A DNA stretch of 64,000 bases from Flavobacteriales bacterium (GCA_003150615.1 QALN01000005.1:31424-95423); one strand, 5' to 3'; positions 8,715 through 18,558 are shown, counted from the first letter of the stretch. Translations and numbers: made by a program. Notes: generated from the sequence alone by a model not told the origin.

Positions 8715-10654
8715 AATTAAAAAGAGCATTGCCATGCGCTGTGGCGGCACTGTTGTGTACGGCGGCGCATGCCCAGATAAAAACGTTCGACGACGTGGTA
8801 ATAGTAGGCCGGCGTACGCTTAAGGAAAGCGCCGTTACCAAAACGGTGATAGATTCGGTAAAAATGGCCGAATCGGTCAATGCCTCGTTTGCCGAGCTTC
8901 TGTCCAAACACTCGTCCATTTTTGTCAAAACCTACGGCCAGGGTTCGACGGCTACCGTGTCGTTCCGGGGGACAGCGGCATCACATACGCAGGTGGAGTG
9001 GAATGGTGTAAACATAAACAACCCGATGTTGGGACAGGTGGATTTTTCCCTCATTCCGGTGTGGTTTGTGGATAAGACGGAACTTTACCACGGAGGCAGT
9101 TCCCTGCAACAGGGCAGCGGCGCACTGGGCGGCGAAGTGAGCATAGGTTCCACGCCGCACTGGGGCGAGAAATTTTACGGTGCGCTTATGCAGACGGCCG
9201 GAAGTTACGGGACTTACCAGACGTTTCTCTCGGTCGGGGGAGGGAGTGAAAAATTCCAGGCCCGTGTGCGTTATATGTACGACCAGGCGGAAAACGATTT
9301 CGAATACCTTAACAGGGCCGTGCCTCCTTTCGAGACAGTGAAACAAACCAACGCCGATTACAAAAAGCACGGTGGCGTGTTGGATATGTATTACAACGCG
9401 GGGAAAAACAATTTCCTTTCGCTCAACGTGTGGTTCATGCATGCCGACCGCAATCTGCCTACGATAATGTCATATCAGGGACCGGGCCGCACGGAAAAAC
9501 AGACGGACAACGATACCCGTATCGTCGGTCGGTGGAACAAATACTGGGGACGTTTCCGTTCGGAATTCACCACCGGTTTTACCACGTCCAACATAGATTA
9601 TTATCTGGCCAACAGAACTGATCTGGGCAGCTTCGTCAATTACGACTCCCGAAGTGTGATATACAGTTTTTACAACAAGTACAATTTCGAATTCAATCTT
9701 TCGGAAAAAACGTCGTTTAAAGCTACTGTAAATGGTAATTATCACGCTGTCAATATCTTCGACCGAATAACTGAGGAAGGATATTCGGCAGAGCGTACCG
9801 ACTTCGGGCTAAGCGTTTCGGCGCATCACAGATTCAACGACTGGCTGTCTGGCTATGCATTGGTGCGGGAAGACCTTACGGATGGAGGTTTTACACCGGT
9901 GATGCCTTCCGTCGGACTGGAATTCAAGCCTTTGGACGGGGAGCGGTTTTTCGTTAAGTTCAACGCTACGCGCAACTATCACCAGCCGACGCTCAACGAC
10001 CTCTACTGGCTGCCTGGAGGAAATCCGGACCTGCGTCCCGAGGAAGGCTATACGACCGACATGTCGGTGGAATACTCGCGCACGATGGGGCGTTTTTTCG
10101 CATCGGCGGGAGTTACGGGATACCTTTCGTGGATAGACGACTGGATAATATGGCGTCCGAGCGAATTCCGTTACTGGACGGCTGAAAACATAAAAAAAGT
10201 GTTCGCGCGCGGGGCGGAAATAAACCTTTCCGGCGGATATTCTCACGGAGGACTGAAAGTGAATGCTTCGGGTAACTATGCATATACCCGCACGTCGAAC
10301 GAGGACCCGGACCTCAAGGACGACCAGTCGAAGGGGCGGCAGCTCATATACATCCCCGTGCACAAGGGAAATATCATGCTCGATGCCGCATACAAAGGTT
10401 TTTACCTGTATTACGTATGGTCCGCTGTGAGTGAGCGTTATACCACATCGAGCAACGAGTCTACCCGGCACACCCTGCCTGCCTACGACATACACAATAT
10501 GACAGTAGGCAAAAAGGTGAACATCGGCGGCGGATATGCGGTAGAGGCTTCGCTGAAGCTGAACAACGTGTTCGACAGAAAATACCAGGCTATACTCTGG
10601 CGGGCAATGCCGGGCCGCAATTATATGTTCTCACTTAAATTTTCGTTCGATTAA
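8705..10654 (+). CDS. btuB: TonB-dependent outer-membrane receptor, BtuB type
   Basis: Energised outer-membrane channel for cobalamin import. The 649-residue protein has a signal peptide (ALPCAVAALLCTAAHAQ), a TonB-box-like stretch FDDVVIVGRR, and a plug domain (YGQGSTATVSFRGTAASHTQVEWNG, QQGSGALGGEVSIGS). A 22-strand-type barrel follows and ends in a C-terminal aromatic-rich strand (RNYMFSLKFSFD). There is no CarboxypepD-like N-terminal extension, which separates it from the SusC protein at 13711. Riboswitch control and the BtuG-like partner 12 bases downstream support the cobalamin assignment. Confidence 0.88.
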   Translation: MFLKLKRALPCAVAALLCTAAHAQIKTFDDVVIVGRRTLKESAVTKTVIDSVKMAESVNASFAELLSKHSSIFVKTYGQGSTATVSFRGTAASHTQVEWNGVNINNPMLGQVDFSLIPVWFVDKTELYHGGSSLQQGSGALGGEVSIGSTPHWGEKFYGALMQTAGSYGTYQTFLSVGGGSEKFQARVRYMYDQAENDFEYLNRAVPPFETVKQTNADYKKHGGVLDMYYNAGKNNFLSLNVWFMHADRNLPTIMSYQGPGRTEKQTDNDTRIVGRWNKYWGRFRSEFTTGFTTSNIDYYLANRTDLGSFVNYDSRSVIYSFYNKYNFEFNLSEKTSFKATVNGNYHAVNIFDRITEEGYSAERTDFGLSVSAHHRFNDWLSGYALVREDLTDGGFTPVMPSVGLEFKPLDGERFFVKFNATRNYHQPTLNDLYWLPGGNPDLRPEEGYTTDMSVEYSRTMGRFFASAGVTGYLSWIDDWIIWRPSEFRYWTAENIKKVFARGAEINLSGGYSHGGLKVNASGNYAYTRTSNEDPDLKDDQSKGRQLIYIPVHKGNIMLDAAYKGFYLYYVWSAVSERYTTSSNESTRHTLPAYDIHNMTVGKKVNIGGGYAVEASLKLNNVFDRKYQAILWRAMPGRNYMFSLKFSFD

Positions 10655-10666
10655 TACATTCCCGAA

Positions 10667-11773
10667 ATGAAAAAGAGCATTTTTTTACTGCTGCTGACCT
10701 CCCTTGTCGCCTGTTCCTGCGGCGACGACCTTATGACCGGAGGCGTTCAGTACGATCGTCAGGGAGAAGGTGTGTTCATATGCAATGAAGGCAATTTCAT
10801 GTACGGTAACGCATCTCTTTCGTATTACGATCCCGAAAAACGCGAGGCGGACAACCAGGTATTTTACAATGCGAATAATTTTCCACTTGGAGATGTATGC
10901 CAGTCGATGTCGATAATCGGCGGACGCGGTTTCGTGGTGGTGAACAACTCAGGCAAGGTGTTTGTGATAGATATCAACACGTTCAAATACCTCGGGGTTA
11001 TAAAAGGACTTACTTCCCCTAGGTATATACAGCAGGTAAGCGATGACAAAATATACATTTCCGATATTTACAGCCCGTTTATTGCCATTGCCGACCCAAA
11101 GACGCTGGAGGTTACCGGGCGCGTGTACATGGGTACGAGAAACGGTCCCGGCAAGGTGAACGGCACGGAGCAGATGGTCATGCACGGCAACTATGTGTAC
11201 GTATGCAGCTGGTCATACAACAACAAGATATATAAGATAGACACCCGTACCGATGAGGTCGTCGACTCGATAGGCGTTACCAAGCAACCCAATAGCATGG
11301 TGCTGGACAAAAACGGCAAGATATGGGTGCTGTCCGACGGCAGCTATAAGGGCTCGCCCTACGGGCAGGAGCGGGCTTCTCTGATAAAAATAGACGCAGG
11401 GCGTTTTGCCGTTGAAGCGATAATGGATTTTCCGACCATGGAATGTTCGCCTTCGGAACTTTGCATAAACGGCGCTCGTGACAGGATATATTTTATAAAC
11501 GGAAGCTGGGCTGGAGAAGGCGTTGCCAATAGCGGAATATATACTATGGGTGTCGAAGAGACTACGTTGCCTTCTGCACCGCTGATACCTGAGGACGGCC
11601 GGCTGTTCTATGCGCTGGCCATACACCCTAAAACAGGTGAAATATATTTCAGCGATGCGATAGACTACGTGCAGCGCGGCATCGTGTTCCGCTATTCTGC
11701 GGACGGGCGGCGTATCGATGAATTCAAAGTGGATATTATACCGGGGGCTTTCTGCTTTAAGACGGCCGAGTAA
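10667..11773 (+). CDS. btuG: BtuG-like B12-binding surface lipoprotein (beta-propeller)
   Basis: 368 residues with a lipoprotein signal (SIFLLLLTSLVAC, Cys16). The body is a propeller that closely resembles the BtuG family of gut Bacteroidota, where the protein sits on the BtuB barrel and captures cobalamin with very high affinity. Recognisable stretches are GEGVFICNEGNFMYGNASLS, VVVNNSGKVFVIDINTFKYL and the C-terminal DYVQRGIVFRYSADGRRIDE...PGAFCFK. It is the last gene of the riboswitch-controlled locus, separated from btuB by 12 bases. The assignment is from remembered family similarity plus context. Confidence 0.82.
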   Translation: MKKSIFLLLLTSLVACSCGDDLMTGGVQYDRQGEGVFICNEGNFMYGNASLSYYDPEKREADNQVFYNANNFPLGDVCQSMSIIGGRGFVVVNNSGKVFVIDINTFKYLGVIKGLTSPRYIQQVSDDKIYISDIYSPFIAIADPKTLEVTGRVYMGTRNGPGKVNGTEQMVMHGNYVYVCSWSYNNKIYKIDTRTDEVVDSIGVTKQPNSMVLDKNGKIWVLSDGSYKGSPYGQERASLIKIDAGRFAVEAIMDFPTMECSPSELCINGARDRIYFINGSWAGEGVANSGIYTMGVEETTLPSAPLIPEDGRLFYALAIHPKTGEIYFSDAIDYVQRGIVFRYSADGRRIDEFKVDIIPGAFCFKTAE

Positions 11774-11788
11774 AACCGCATATATTTC

Positions 11789-11847
11789 AAAAACTCCGGT
11801 TAAACAAAGCGGGTACGACAACACGTCATTGTTTAACCGGAGTTTTT
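11789..11847. terminator. Terminator closing the B12 locus
   Basis: A 19-bp inverted repeat (11789-11807 with 11829-11847; core ACTCCGGTTAAAC) with an A-rich left flank and a T5 run on the right. It can act in both directions. Confidence 0.8.
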
Positions 11848-11957
11848 AATTGTCTGTTATGGATAGCAGGGTAATGACCGATATGTGCGAGGCCGGCTGT
11901 GATGATACGGTTGCGGCAGATAAATGCCTCCGTAGTGATTCTTTCGCCTGTATTATG

Positions 11958-12488
11958 TTATAAGAATTTCTTAAGCGCTTTTACCATAGGTGTGTAGTCG
12001 GCTTCTGGCAGGTCGCTTTTTATGGTTGAAAAGAAATGCGGAGCTTCGTTGCGGTAAACATTCATCATCCTTTCTTCTCCGAAAACAGCCGAATATTCTA
12101 CGTTGGCCAATCTGTCGCATAATTTTATGAACGTGGCGTAAGGGGTGTTTCGTATTCCACGGTAGTAGTCTTCGTCGGCCCGTTCGTCGCGTGTGCGGCC
12201 ACGGTTGTTGGTCACGGCAAATACCATTTCCGCTATTTCCGCACCGAATACTTTTTTCAGGTCGTTGTATGTTATGCGGCAGTCTTCTATAGTGTCGTGC
12301 AACCATACTGCCGATAATACGTAATCGCGTTTTTCTTCGGGCAACAAGTAAGAAAACATGTCCGCGTAATGCGCCGCCATGGCCAGATGAACGGAATACG
12401 GAGCGCCGTCATAACGGTGCAGTGTCTGTTCGTGTGCCGTTACGGCATATTTTATCGCTTTGGGAAGTATGGGTGCGGTATCCAGCAT
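11958..12488 (-). CDS. HD-domain protein, SpoT/MESH1-like phosphohydrolase
   Basis: 176 residues from the start at 12488. It carries the HD metal-binding pattern: a first histidine in PYSVHLAMAA, the HD pair in AVWLHDTIEDC, and a later FIKLCDRLANV segment. This arrangement is typical of the hydrolase half of RelA/SpoT proteins and of stand-alone small (p)ppGpp hydrolases. There is no synthetase domain, so hydrolysis of (p)ppGpp or a related nucleotide is the reasonable guess. An in-frame start 11 codons upstream (12521) is possible but overlaps the rpsT terminator region. Confidence 0.8.
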   Translation of the reverse strand: MLDTAPILPKAIKYAVTAHEQTLHRYDGAPYSVHLAMAAHYADMFSYLLPEEKRDYVLSAVWLHDTIEDCRITYNDLKKVFGAEIAEMVFAVTNNRGRTRDERADEDYYRGIRNTPYATFIKLCDRLANVEYSAVFGEERMMNVYRNEAPHFFSTIKSDLPEADYTPMVKALKKFL

Positions 12489-12520
12489 CGTTTTGTTTGT
12501 TTTTGTGTAAATATATGGCA

Positions 12521-12556
12521 AAAATAATCAGCTCCGCATAATGTTATGCGGAGCTG
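12521..12556 (-). terminator. rpsT terminator
   Basis: Perfect 12-bp stem CAGCTCCGCATA / TATGCGGAGCTG (12529-12540 and 12545-12556) with a 4-base loop. On the minus strand it is followed by ATTATTTTT. Confidence 0.8.
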
Positions 12557-12597
12557 ACGTGTATATTTTTTCCGTTTGCGGGTTTACCGCACGGGAT

Positions 12598-12852
12598 TTA
12601 GGCGATGGAAGATACGTGTTTGCTGAGCTTGCTCTTCAGGTTGGCAGCTTTGTTTTTGTGTATCACGTTTTTCTTTGCCAATTTGTCGATCATCGAAACT
12701 ACCTTCGGGAACATTTCGCTAGCTTCGGCCTTGTCCGTGGTAAGGCGGAGTTTCTTTATGGCGTTGCGCGTTGTTTTATGGTAGTAACGGTTGCGCAGAC
12801 GTTTCTTGTCGTTGGAACGGATACGCTTGATAGACGATTTATGGTTTGCCAT
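12598..12852 (-). CDS. rpsT: 30S ribosomal protein S20
   Basis: Small basic protein that binds 16S rRNA early in 30S assembly. It has 84 residues and begins [20 protein letters not shown], the standard S20 N-terminus, with a largely helical, lysine-rich body. It has its own terminator and lies next to tRNA genes, the common stand-alone setting for this gene. Confidence 0.95.
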   Translation of the reverse strand: MANHKSSIKRIRSNDKKRLRNRYYHKTTRNAIKKLRLTTDKAEASEMFPKVVSMIDKLAKKNVIHKNKAANLKSKLSKHVSSIA

Positions 12853-12927
12853 CTCTAAAAAATGTTTTTATTCTTTTTCAAATGCGGGAAATAATGTCCC
12901 GTCTAGCGTTTGTTTGTTTTTCGGTTG

Positions 12928-12999
12928 TAGTCCGTAGGGGAATCGAACCCCTGTTTCAAGAATGAGAATCTTGCGTCCTAACCGCTAGACGAACAGACC
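12928..12999 (-). tRNA. tRNA-Glu (anticodon CTC)
   Basis: 72-base cloverleaf on the minus strand: acceptor GGTCTGT/ACGGACT with a G1-U72 wobble, anticodon loop TTCTCAT giving CTC, and T-loop GGTTCGATTCC. No encoded CCA. It is paired with the TTC isoacceptor 27 bases away. Confidence 0.93.
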
Positions 13000-13026
13000 G
13001 CGGTTTTGCGCTCCAGGGGAGCTTTG

Positions 13027-13098
13027 TAGCCCGTAGGGGAATCGAACCCCTGTTACCAGAATGAAAATCTGACGTCCTAACCGCTAGACGAACGGGCC
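13027..13098 (-). tRNA. tRNA-Glu (anticodon TTC)
   Basis: 72-base cloverleaf on the minus strand: acceptor GGCCCGT/ACGGGCT, anticodon loop TTTTCAT giving TTC, T-loop GGTTCGATTCC. No encoded CCA. It is the first of the two co-transcribed tRNA-Glu genes. Confidence 0.95.
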
Positions 13099-13150
13099 TT
13101 GCTTTTTTATGTCCGAGTGTCCGTTTCCGGACCGGGAGCGTTAGCGACTG

Positions 13151-13181
13151 CAAATGTAGGATATTTTTCCGAACCTCCAAA
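13151..13181 (-). promoter_or_regulatory. Promoter of the tRNA-Glu pair
   Basis: On the minus strand TTTG (13181-13178), 19 bases, then TACATTTG (13158-13151): a full Bacteroidota promoter, 53 bases before the first tRNA. Confidence 0.8.
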
Positions 13182-13670
13182 TAGGTGGCGAAGATTTTTT
13201 TTGTTTTTTTTATTTGCACATTCTTGTGTTAATGTATGTGTTGCATTTTATATAGGAACGCGCGTGCGTAACTTTAAATATGCCGATGGTGTGCCTTGGA
13301 AAAACGGCGGTAAAAAATAATCTTGTTAAAATCAGTTAAACGTACAGCGCTTTCGGGAACCGTTTCCAATATGGGTATTTGTCGGTTAGCCGTGCGCTGT
13401 GTTTTCATCGGAAGCAAGTGGTTGCTGCCGGTGTGCCGCAGAGGGTGTCAGAGCGGTGTTTCATGTTAATTTTTTGAATATGTGTGATTTTATTGATTTG
13501 TTATTTACACAAGCCAAAATTGTAATTATGATGATAAAACTACCTTAAAAATATGGAAAAAATGAAAAAAAATCATTAAAAAAAGCCGAAAAATGTCTGA
13601 AAATTTCGTGTTTCAGGGGTATTAAGGCGTTATTTATAAAAGCGGGAGGTTCAATTTAACTATTTTTTAG
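13182..13670. other. Long gene-free region upstream of susC
   Basis: No credible gene is visible in this stretch of about 490 bases. The first part is mixed and the last 200 bases are AT-rich, as is usual for a long leader or regulatory region ahead of a SusC gene. No sigma/anti-sigma pair or hybrid two-component regulator is adjacent. Confidence 0.6.
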
Positions 13671-13678
13671 TACTTTTG
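13671..13678 (+). promoter_or_regulatory. Putative -7 box for susC/susD
   Basis: TACTTTTG matches TAnnTTTG and lies 33 bases before the susC start. The -33 region (about 13648-13651) shows only GGTT. Confidence 0.5.
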
Positions 13679-13710
13679 TCGTTCCAATAATAAAATAATT
13701 AGTTTTAGAG

Positions 13711-16700
13711 ATGAAAGGAAACTTAAGACAATTACTGACGATAGCGTTAGTATTCTTCGCAGTTGTTTTCGCCCAAGCACAGGTGAAAACCTACTCTGGA
13801 GTTGTCGTGTCGGCGGAAGACGGACAGACAATGCCCGGAGTCAACTTGAAAGTCGTAGGTACGGCCATAGGTACTTCGGCCGACTTCGACGGTAATTTTA
13901 CCATTTCCGCATCGAAAGGCCAGAAACTGGAATTTTCGTTTGTGGGTTACAAGAACAAAATAGTAGTGCTGGGCGATGCCACCACTCTTAAGATAACTCT
14001 TGAACAGGACGCTTCCGTTCTGGACGACGTGGTTATCGTTGCATACGGTACGGCCAAGAAGAAAGACGTTACCGGCGCAATAACGACCATTACTTCAAAA
14101 GATATAGAAAATCGTCAGGTATCGACCGTTACCCGCGCCATCGAAGGTCAGGTTCCGGGTATACAGGTTACCAGCAGCACCGGTCAGCCGGGCTCCGACG
14201 CTACTATCCGCATACGTGGCGTAGGTTCGATGTATTCTTCGAATACGGCTATGATAATGCTCGACGGTGTTCCTTATCCTTCGAACGTTTCGACGATAAA
14301 CCCTGACGACGTAGAGTCCGTTACGGTGCTCAAGGACGCTGCTTCGACAGCTCTTTACGGTTCGCGTGCCGCAAACGGTATCCTTATGATAACTACCAAG
14401 AAGGGTAAAAAAGGCGCTGCTCCCAAAGTGTCCCTGAGCGTGAAACTCGGTTCCAACTCGAAGGCTCTTCCCCAATACAATTTGATAACCGATCCTCAGG
14501 AATATTACGAAACGGCATGGAAAGGGGTACGTAACTATGTTTGGTATAGAAATCCTGGCGCTCCCGATGCTCTTATACGCGAGGCAGCATCCTCTATGCT
14601 TTGGAACGTGCTTGCTTACAATGCATTCAAACTTCCGCAAGGAGCTCAGTACATTGTGGACCCGGTTACAGGAAAACTTACCGAAGGCGCTCAGCTTCTT
14701 TACAACGACAGCTGGACCAACGAACTTTACAAATCCAACTTCCGTCAGGAGTACAACATGAGCATAACGGGCGGAGGCGACAAGACGGACTACTACCTGT
14801 CCGTAGGTTACCTTAGCGACCCTTCGTATGTTGTAAACTCCAGCTTCGAACGTATATCTTCGAGGTTCAACATCAACTCGCAGGTAAACGACTGGTTCAA
14901 AGTGGGAGCTACGTTCTCCTATACCCGTCGCAGCAGCAACAACCCGAGCTACGGTACTACAACCAGCGGTCTTTCTTCCAACGACCTGTTCACATGGTCC
15001 GAACTGATGGGTCCGATATACCCGTTCTATGCTCGTAACGCCGACGGTTCCATAAAACGTGACGACCAAGGAAACGGTATCTATGACTACGGTAATGGCC
15101 AGACTGATGCTGCCATCCAGCCTAGATACGGCCGCCCTTACCGTTCGGGTTACCACCCAATGACATATATGACCAAGGATAAGTTCCGCGAAATATACGA
15201 TAACCTGCAGCTCAGCGGCTATGCCGAAGCTAAATTCCTCAGGGATTTCAAGATAAAGGCGACTTTCTCTACCGACCAGGTATTCGGCGACGAGCTTACT
15301 TTCCAGAACAACGAGGAAGGTATCGCATCGCAGCCCACCATCAACGGTCTTTTGGCCAAGGGTAAGAGCCAGAGAAGCGTTTACAATACCAACCAGATAT
15401 TGGAATGGGGCCACCAGTACGGCGACCACCGTTTAGATGCAATGGTAGGTCATGAGTTCTACTATCAGAAATACCAGTACAGCGACGCTGCCATGATAAA
15501 CATGCTCATACCGGGCGTTATGGACTTCACCAACTTCATAACTCCTTACGGTAACCCGACGAGCTACACCAACCCTACGGCGCTCGAATCGTATTTCGCA
15601 CGCGTATCGTACAACTACAAGAGCAAATACTTCGCTGAAGCCAGCGTTCGTCGTGACGGTTCTTCCAAATACCGTTACAACAAATGGGGTACTTTCTGGG
15701 CAGTAGGCGCTTCGTGGCGTATGGCCGAGGAGAACTTCATAAAGAACAACTCCAACTGGATAAACGAACTTAAGATACGTGCCAACATCGGTAGCACCGG
15801 TAACCAGGAACTGACTAAAACTTCGTATCCTTTCTCCAACCTCTGGACGATAGGCGAATCCAACGGCGACTTTACCATCACTCAGGCATGGACAGGAAAC
15901 CGTGATCTTACATGGGAAAAAGTACTTTCTATGGACGCTGGTGTGGATTTCCGTTTCTGGAACAAGTTCCACGGTGCGATCGACGTATACCGCCGCGTTA
16001 CTACCGATCTGGTATTCCCTGTTCCCCAGGCTCCGTCGACAGGCCGTACTGAACGTTACGAGAACGACGGTAAACTGGCAAACCAGGGTATAGAGCTCGA
16101 CCTTAACTACGACATTTTCAACAATTCGAAAGTGTTCTGGACGGTTAACTTCAACCTGGCTCACAATAAGCAGAAGATACTCCGCATGCCGGACGTTATC
16201 CAGGATCAGATGGTTAACGGCGGATATGTGAACGGTGCCTACCTGTGGAAAGTCGGCAAAGACCAGTACAATCTCTACTGGGGTGAAGCTGCGGGCGTTG
16301 ACCCTGAAACAGGCTTCATGATGTACTGGAAAGACGTTCTCGATGATGCCGGCAATGTCATAGGCCGTGAAAAGACCAAGAACAAGGACGAACAGACGTT
16401 CTACGAACATGGTAGCGCTATGCCTGACGTAATCGGCGGCTTCAACACCACGGTTCGCTATGCAGGCTTTGACCTGTCCATCAATACCAACTTCCAGATC
16501 GGCGGTTGGGTAAATGACGGTAACTTCGGCAACTATACTTGGTACGGTGCATTGCATAACGGATGGAACCTTAGCAAGGAACTAGTAGACAATATGTGGA
16601 CTCCGGACAACCTCAACGGCAAATATTCGTTCATGTACGGTTTTGACACAGATGAAGGTGATAATTTCGATAGGAGTTTCGTAAGAGCTTCGTATTTCAA

Positions 16701-16914
16701 CCTTAAGAATGTTACTCTGGGTTACACGCTCCCTTCGCGTGTTACGGATAAGATAGGTCTCAGCTCTGTTCGTGTATTCGCCAGCGGTGAAAACCTGTGG
16801 TTCTCTTCCGCACGCAGAGGTCTCGACCCTCGTACGTCTGTTTCTGCAGGAAGCCAGTCTTTCATGTACTCCCAGATGCGTACGGTTACATTCGGTTTAA
16901 ATGTTAACTTTTAA
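13711..16914 (+). CDS. SusC/RagA family TonB-linked outer-membrane protein
   Basis: Outer-membrane barrel that forms the transport channel of a SusCD nutrient importer. The 1,067-residue protein has a signal peptide (ALVFFAVVFAQAQ), then a CarboxypepD-regulatory-like domain (VVSAEDGQTMPGVNLKVVGT...GNFTISASKGQKLEFSFVGY). A plug follows (TRAIEGQVPGIQVTSSTGQP, VLKDAASTALYGSRAANGIL) and then a large barrel ending RTVTFGLNVNF. The partner SusD gene is 20 bases downstream. No glycoside hydrolase, sulfatase or peptidase is linked, so the substrate (glycan, peptide or other) is open. Confidence 0.95.
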   Translation: MKGNLRQLLTIALVFFAVVFAQAQVKTYSGVVVSAEDGQTMPGVNLKVVGTAIGTSADFDGNFTISASKGQKLEFSFVGYKNKIVVLGDATTLKITLEQDASVLDDVVIVAYGTAKKKDVTGAITTITSKDIENRQVSTVTRAIEGQVPGIQVTSSTGQPGSDATIRIRGVGSMYSSNTAMIMLDGVPYPSNVSTINPDDVESVTVLKDAASTALYGSRAANGILMITTKKGKKGAAPKVSLSVKLGSNSKALPQYNLITDPQEYYETAWKGVRNYVWYRNPGAPDALIREAASSMLWNVLAYNAFKLPQGAQYIVDPVTGKLTEGAQLLYNDSWTNELYKSNFRQEYNMSITGGGDKTDYYLSVGYLSDPSYVVNSSFERISSRFNINSQVNDWFKVGATFSYTRRSSNNPSYGTTTSGLSSNDLFTWSELMGPIYPFYARNADGSIKRDDQGNGIYDYGNGQTDAAIQPRYGRPYRSGYHPMTYMTKDKFREIYDNLQLSGYAEAKFLRDFKIKATFSTDQVFGDELTFQNNEEGIASQPTINGLLAKGKSQRSVYNTNQILEWGHQYGDHRLDAMVGHEFYYQKYQYSDAAMINMLIPGVMDFTNFITPYGNPTSYTNPTALESYFARVSYNYKSKYFAEASVRRDGSSKYRYNKWGTFWAVGASWRMAEENFIKNNSNWINELKIRANIGSTGNQELTKTSYPFSNLWTIGESNGDFTITQAWTGNRDLTWEKVLSMDAGVDFRFWNKFHGAIDVYRRVTTDLVFPVPQAPSTGRTERYENDGKLANQGIELDLNYDIFNNSKVFWTVNFNLAHNKQKILRMPDVIQDQMVNGGYVNGAYLWKVGKDQYNLYWGEAAGVDPETGFMMYWKDVLDDAGNVIGREKTKNKDEQTFYEHGSAMPDVIGGFNTTVRYAGFDLSINTNFQIGGWVNDGNFGNYTWYGALHNGWNLSKELVDNMWTPDNLNGKYSFMYGFDTDEGDNFDRSFVRASYFNLKNVTLGYTLPSRVTDKIGLSSVRVFASGENLWFSSARRGLDPRTSVSAGSQSFMYSQMRTVTFGLNVNF

Positions 16915-16934
16915 CCAATAAGAGAGAGAAGAAA

Positions 16935-18419
16935 ATGAAAAAAATAATATTATCGATATTTGCTGCCCTCGCGGTTACCGCATGTACCAATTTCCTGGAG
17001 GACAATCCTACCGGTAACTTCACGGACGACGACATGAGTAAAGTCCCTGTGGAGAAGGCAGCTGAAAAAATGCTCGTATCCGCAGTTTCTTACATGCACA
17101 CTATGGGCTCCGGAACAGCCGGTACCAGTTACAAGGTGATCCAGCTCGCTATGGATTTGAAAGGAAACGATATGGTTTTGCCCCTTGCCGGAGGTGGCGG
17201 ATGGTTCCTGTCCGATTACAACATGTCCGGTTACCGCGGTTTCCAGGACGGACGCGCAGTTGCTTACTGGAGTAACTTCTATAACCTCGTGTTCAGGGCA
17301 AACCAGGTGCTTGAGTTCCTGCCTGAAGATCCTTCCACCTCGAGCCAGCCGGAAGCTGTTAAGAACATCAAGGCAAAAGCCTTGACGCTCCGTGCATTCG
17401 CTTACTACCATCTGATATGTATCTATCAGGATGCTTATCTCCATGGAGGCAAGGATAAGGCCGGCGTTCCTCTGTACGAAAAAACCACTGACCCTGCAGG
17501 TCCGCGCGGCACTGCCGAAGGTGTTTACCGTAAGATATTGGACGACTGCTCCACGGCAATAGCTCTTTTCAATGAGTCTGGAATAGCTCCTACCGGAAAG
17601 GATGATGTGTCTGTTTACGTTGCTTACATGGTACAGGCCCGCACGGCTCTTACCATGGGTGAAAATTCTCTGGCCGCATCCGCTGCCAAGAACGTGATAG
17701 ACGGTTTCACTCTTATGTCCGAAGCTCAGGCTCTGGATAACGGTTTCCAGAAACTGGGCAATCCTGAAACGATATGGGGATATCTGTGGACGCAGAATAC
17801 TACTCTTAATAACAACGCATTCTCGTCTCATATATCTACAAACGTGGCAGGTGCTTATGCCGGTGAAAACGGAGGTTATAAAATGATAGACTCCCGTCTG
17901 TACAACCAGATAGAGTCTACCGACTGGAGAAAGAAACTTTACTACGAAGTTCCTACCGATATCTATTATGCTGCTTCGTCGAACCCGCGTACGATAACGG
18001 TTCCGGCATACTGCAACAGTAAGTTCAATGCTCCTACGTTCTATCAGGATGAAATATTCATGCGTGTGGCAGAGGCTTATTTCATAAGGGCTGAAGCACT
18101 CGTTGCTGACAACGTATCTACTGCCCAGCAGGTGCTTTACGATATCGTTTCGACCCGTGATGCCGGTTATACTAAATCGACTAAGACAGGTCAGGCTCTG
18201 CTCGACGAAATACACCTTCAGAAACGTATAGAAATGTGGGGTGAAGGTCTCGAATATTTCGATAACAAGCGTATCGGTAAAGGCGTTGACCGCACTGGCG
18301 TTACCAACCACACGAACAATCTGGTTGTTCCTGCCGGTAAAGACTTTACGTTCCGCATACCGAAAACTGAAATAGAGCGTAACCCGAATATTAAGGACGA
18401 GGATAACAATCCTATCTGA
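16935..18419 (+). CDS. SusD/RagB family nutrient-binding lipoprotein
   Basis: Surface lid of the SusCD importer, binding substrate and closing over the SusC barrel. It has 494 residues and a lipoprotein signal MKKIILSIFAALAVTAC (Cys17). The TPR-containing N-terminal half (AKALTLRAFAYYHLICIYQDA) and the conserved C-terminal SusD region (LLDEIHLQKRIEMWGEGLEYFDNKR, RIPKTEIERNPNI) are both present. It is operonic with susC and followed by a strong terminator. Confidence 0.95.
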   Translation: MKKIILSIFAALAVTACTNFLEDNPTGNFTDDDMSKVPVEKAAEKMLVSAVSYMHTMGSGTAGTSYKVIQLAMDLKGNDMVLPLAGGGGWFLSDYNMSGYRGFQDGRAVAYWSNFYNLVFRANQVLEFLPEDPSTSSQPEAVKNIKAKALTLRAFAYYHLICIYQDAYLHGGKDKAGVPLYEKTTDPAGPRGTAEGVYRKILDDCSTAIALFNESGIAPTGKDDVSVYVAYMVQARTALTMGENSLAASAAKNVIDGFTLMSEAQALDNGFQKLGNPETIWGYLWTQNTTLNNNAFSSHISTNVAGAYAGENGGYKMIDSRLYNQIESTDWRKKLYYEVPTDIYYAASSNPRTITVPAYCNSKFNAPTFYQDEIFMRVAEAYFIRAEALVADNVSTAQQVLYDIVSTRDAGYTKSTKTGQALLDEIHLQKRIEMWGEGLEYFDNKRIGKGVDRTGVTNHTNNLVVPAGKDFTFRIPKTEIERNPNIKDEDNNPI

Positions 18420-18444
18420 TAATATACGCAAGGTATTTATATGG

Positions 18445-18475
18445 ACCCTCCCGGAAAACACCGGGAGGGTTTTTT
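18445..18475 (+). terminator. Terminator after susD
   Basis: Perfect 10-bp stem ACCCTCCCGG / CCGGGAGGGT with loop AAAACA and a T6 tail. Confidence 0.92.
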
Positions 18476-18526
18476 ATTGTGTCTGCGTTTTTTTTGATGG
18501 TGTCAGGCCGGAAGGTGCTTTTTTCT

Positions 18527-18558
18527 TTTGGATATAATTTCTTTTTTGATTATATTTG
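18527..18558 (+). promoter_or_regulatory. Promoter of the phage-tail-like gene
   Basis: TTTG (18527-18530), 20 bases, then TATATTTG (18551-18558): a consensus-quality promoter 30 bases before the start at 18588. Confidence 0.75.

Noticed and set aside
13182..13670. Possible small genes in the region before susC
   Set aside because: Short frames there lack start context and protein-like composition; the region looks like leader and control DNA.
13711..18419. SusCD pair as a polysaccharide utilisation locus
   Set aside because: No carbohydrate-active enzyme, sulfatase or hybrid sensor is linked, so only the importer itself is supported.
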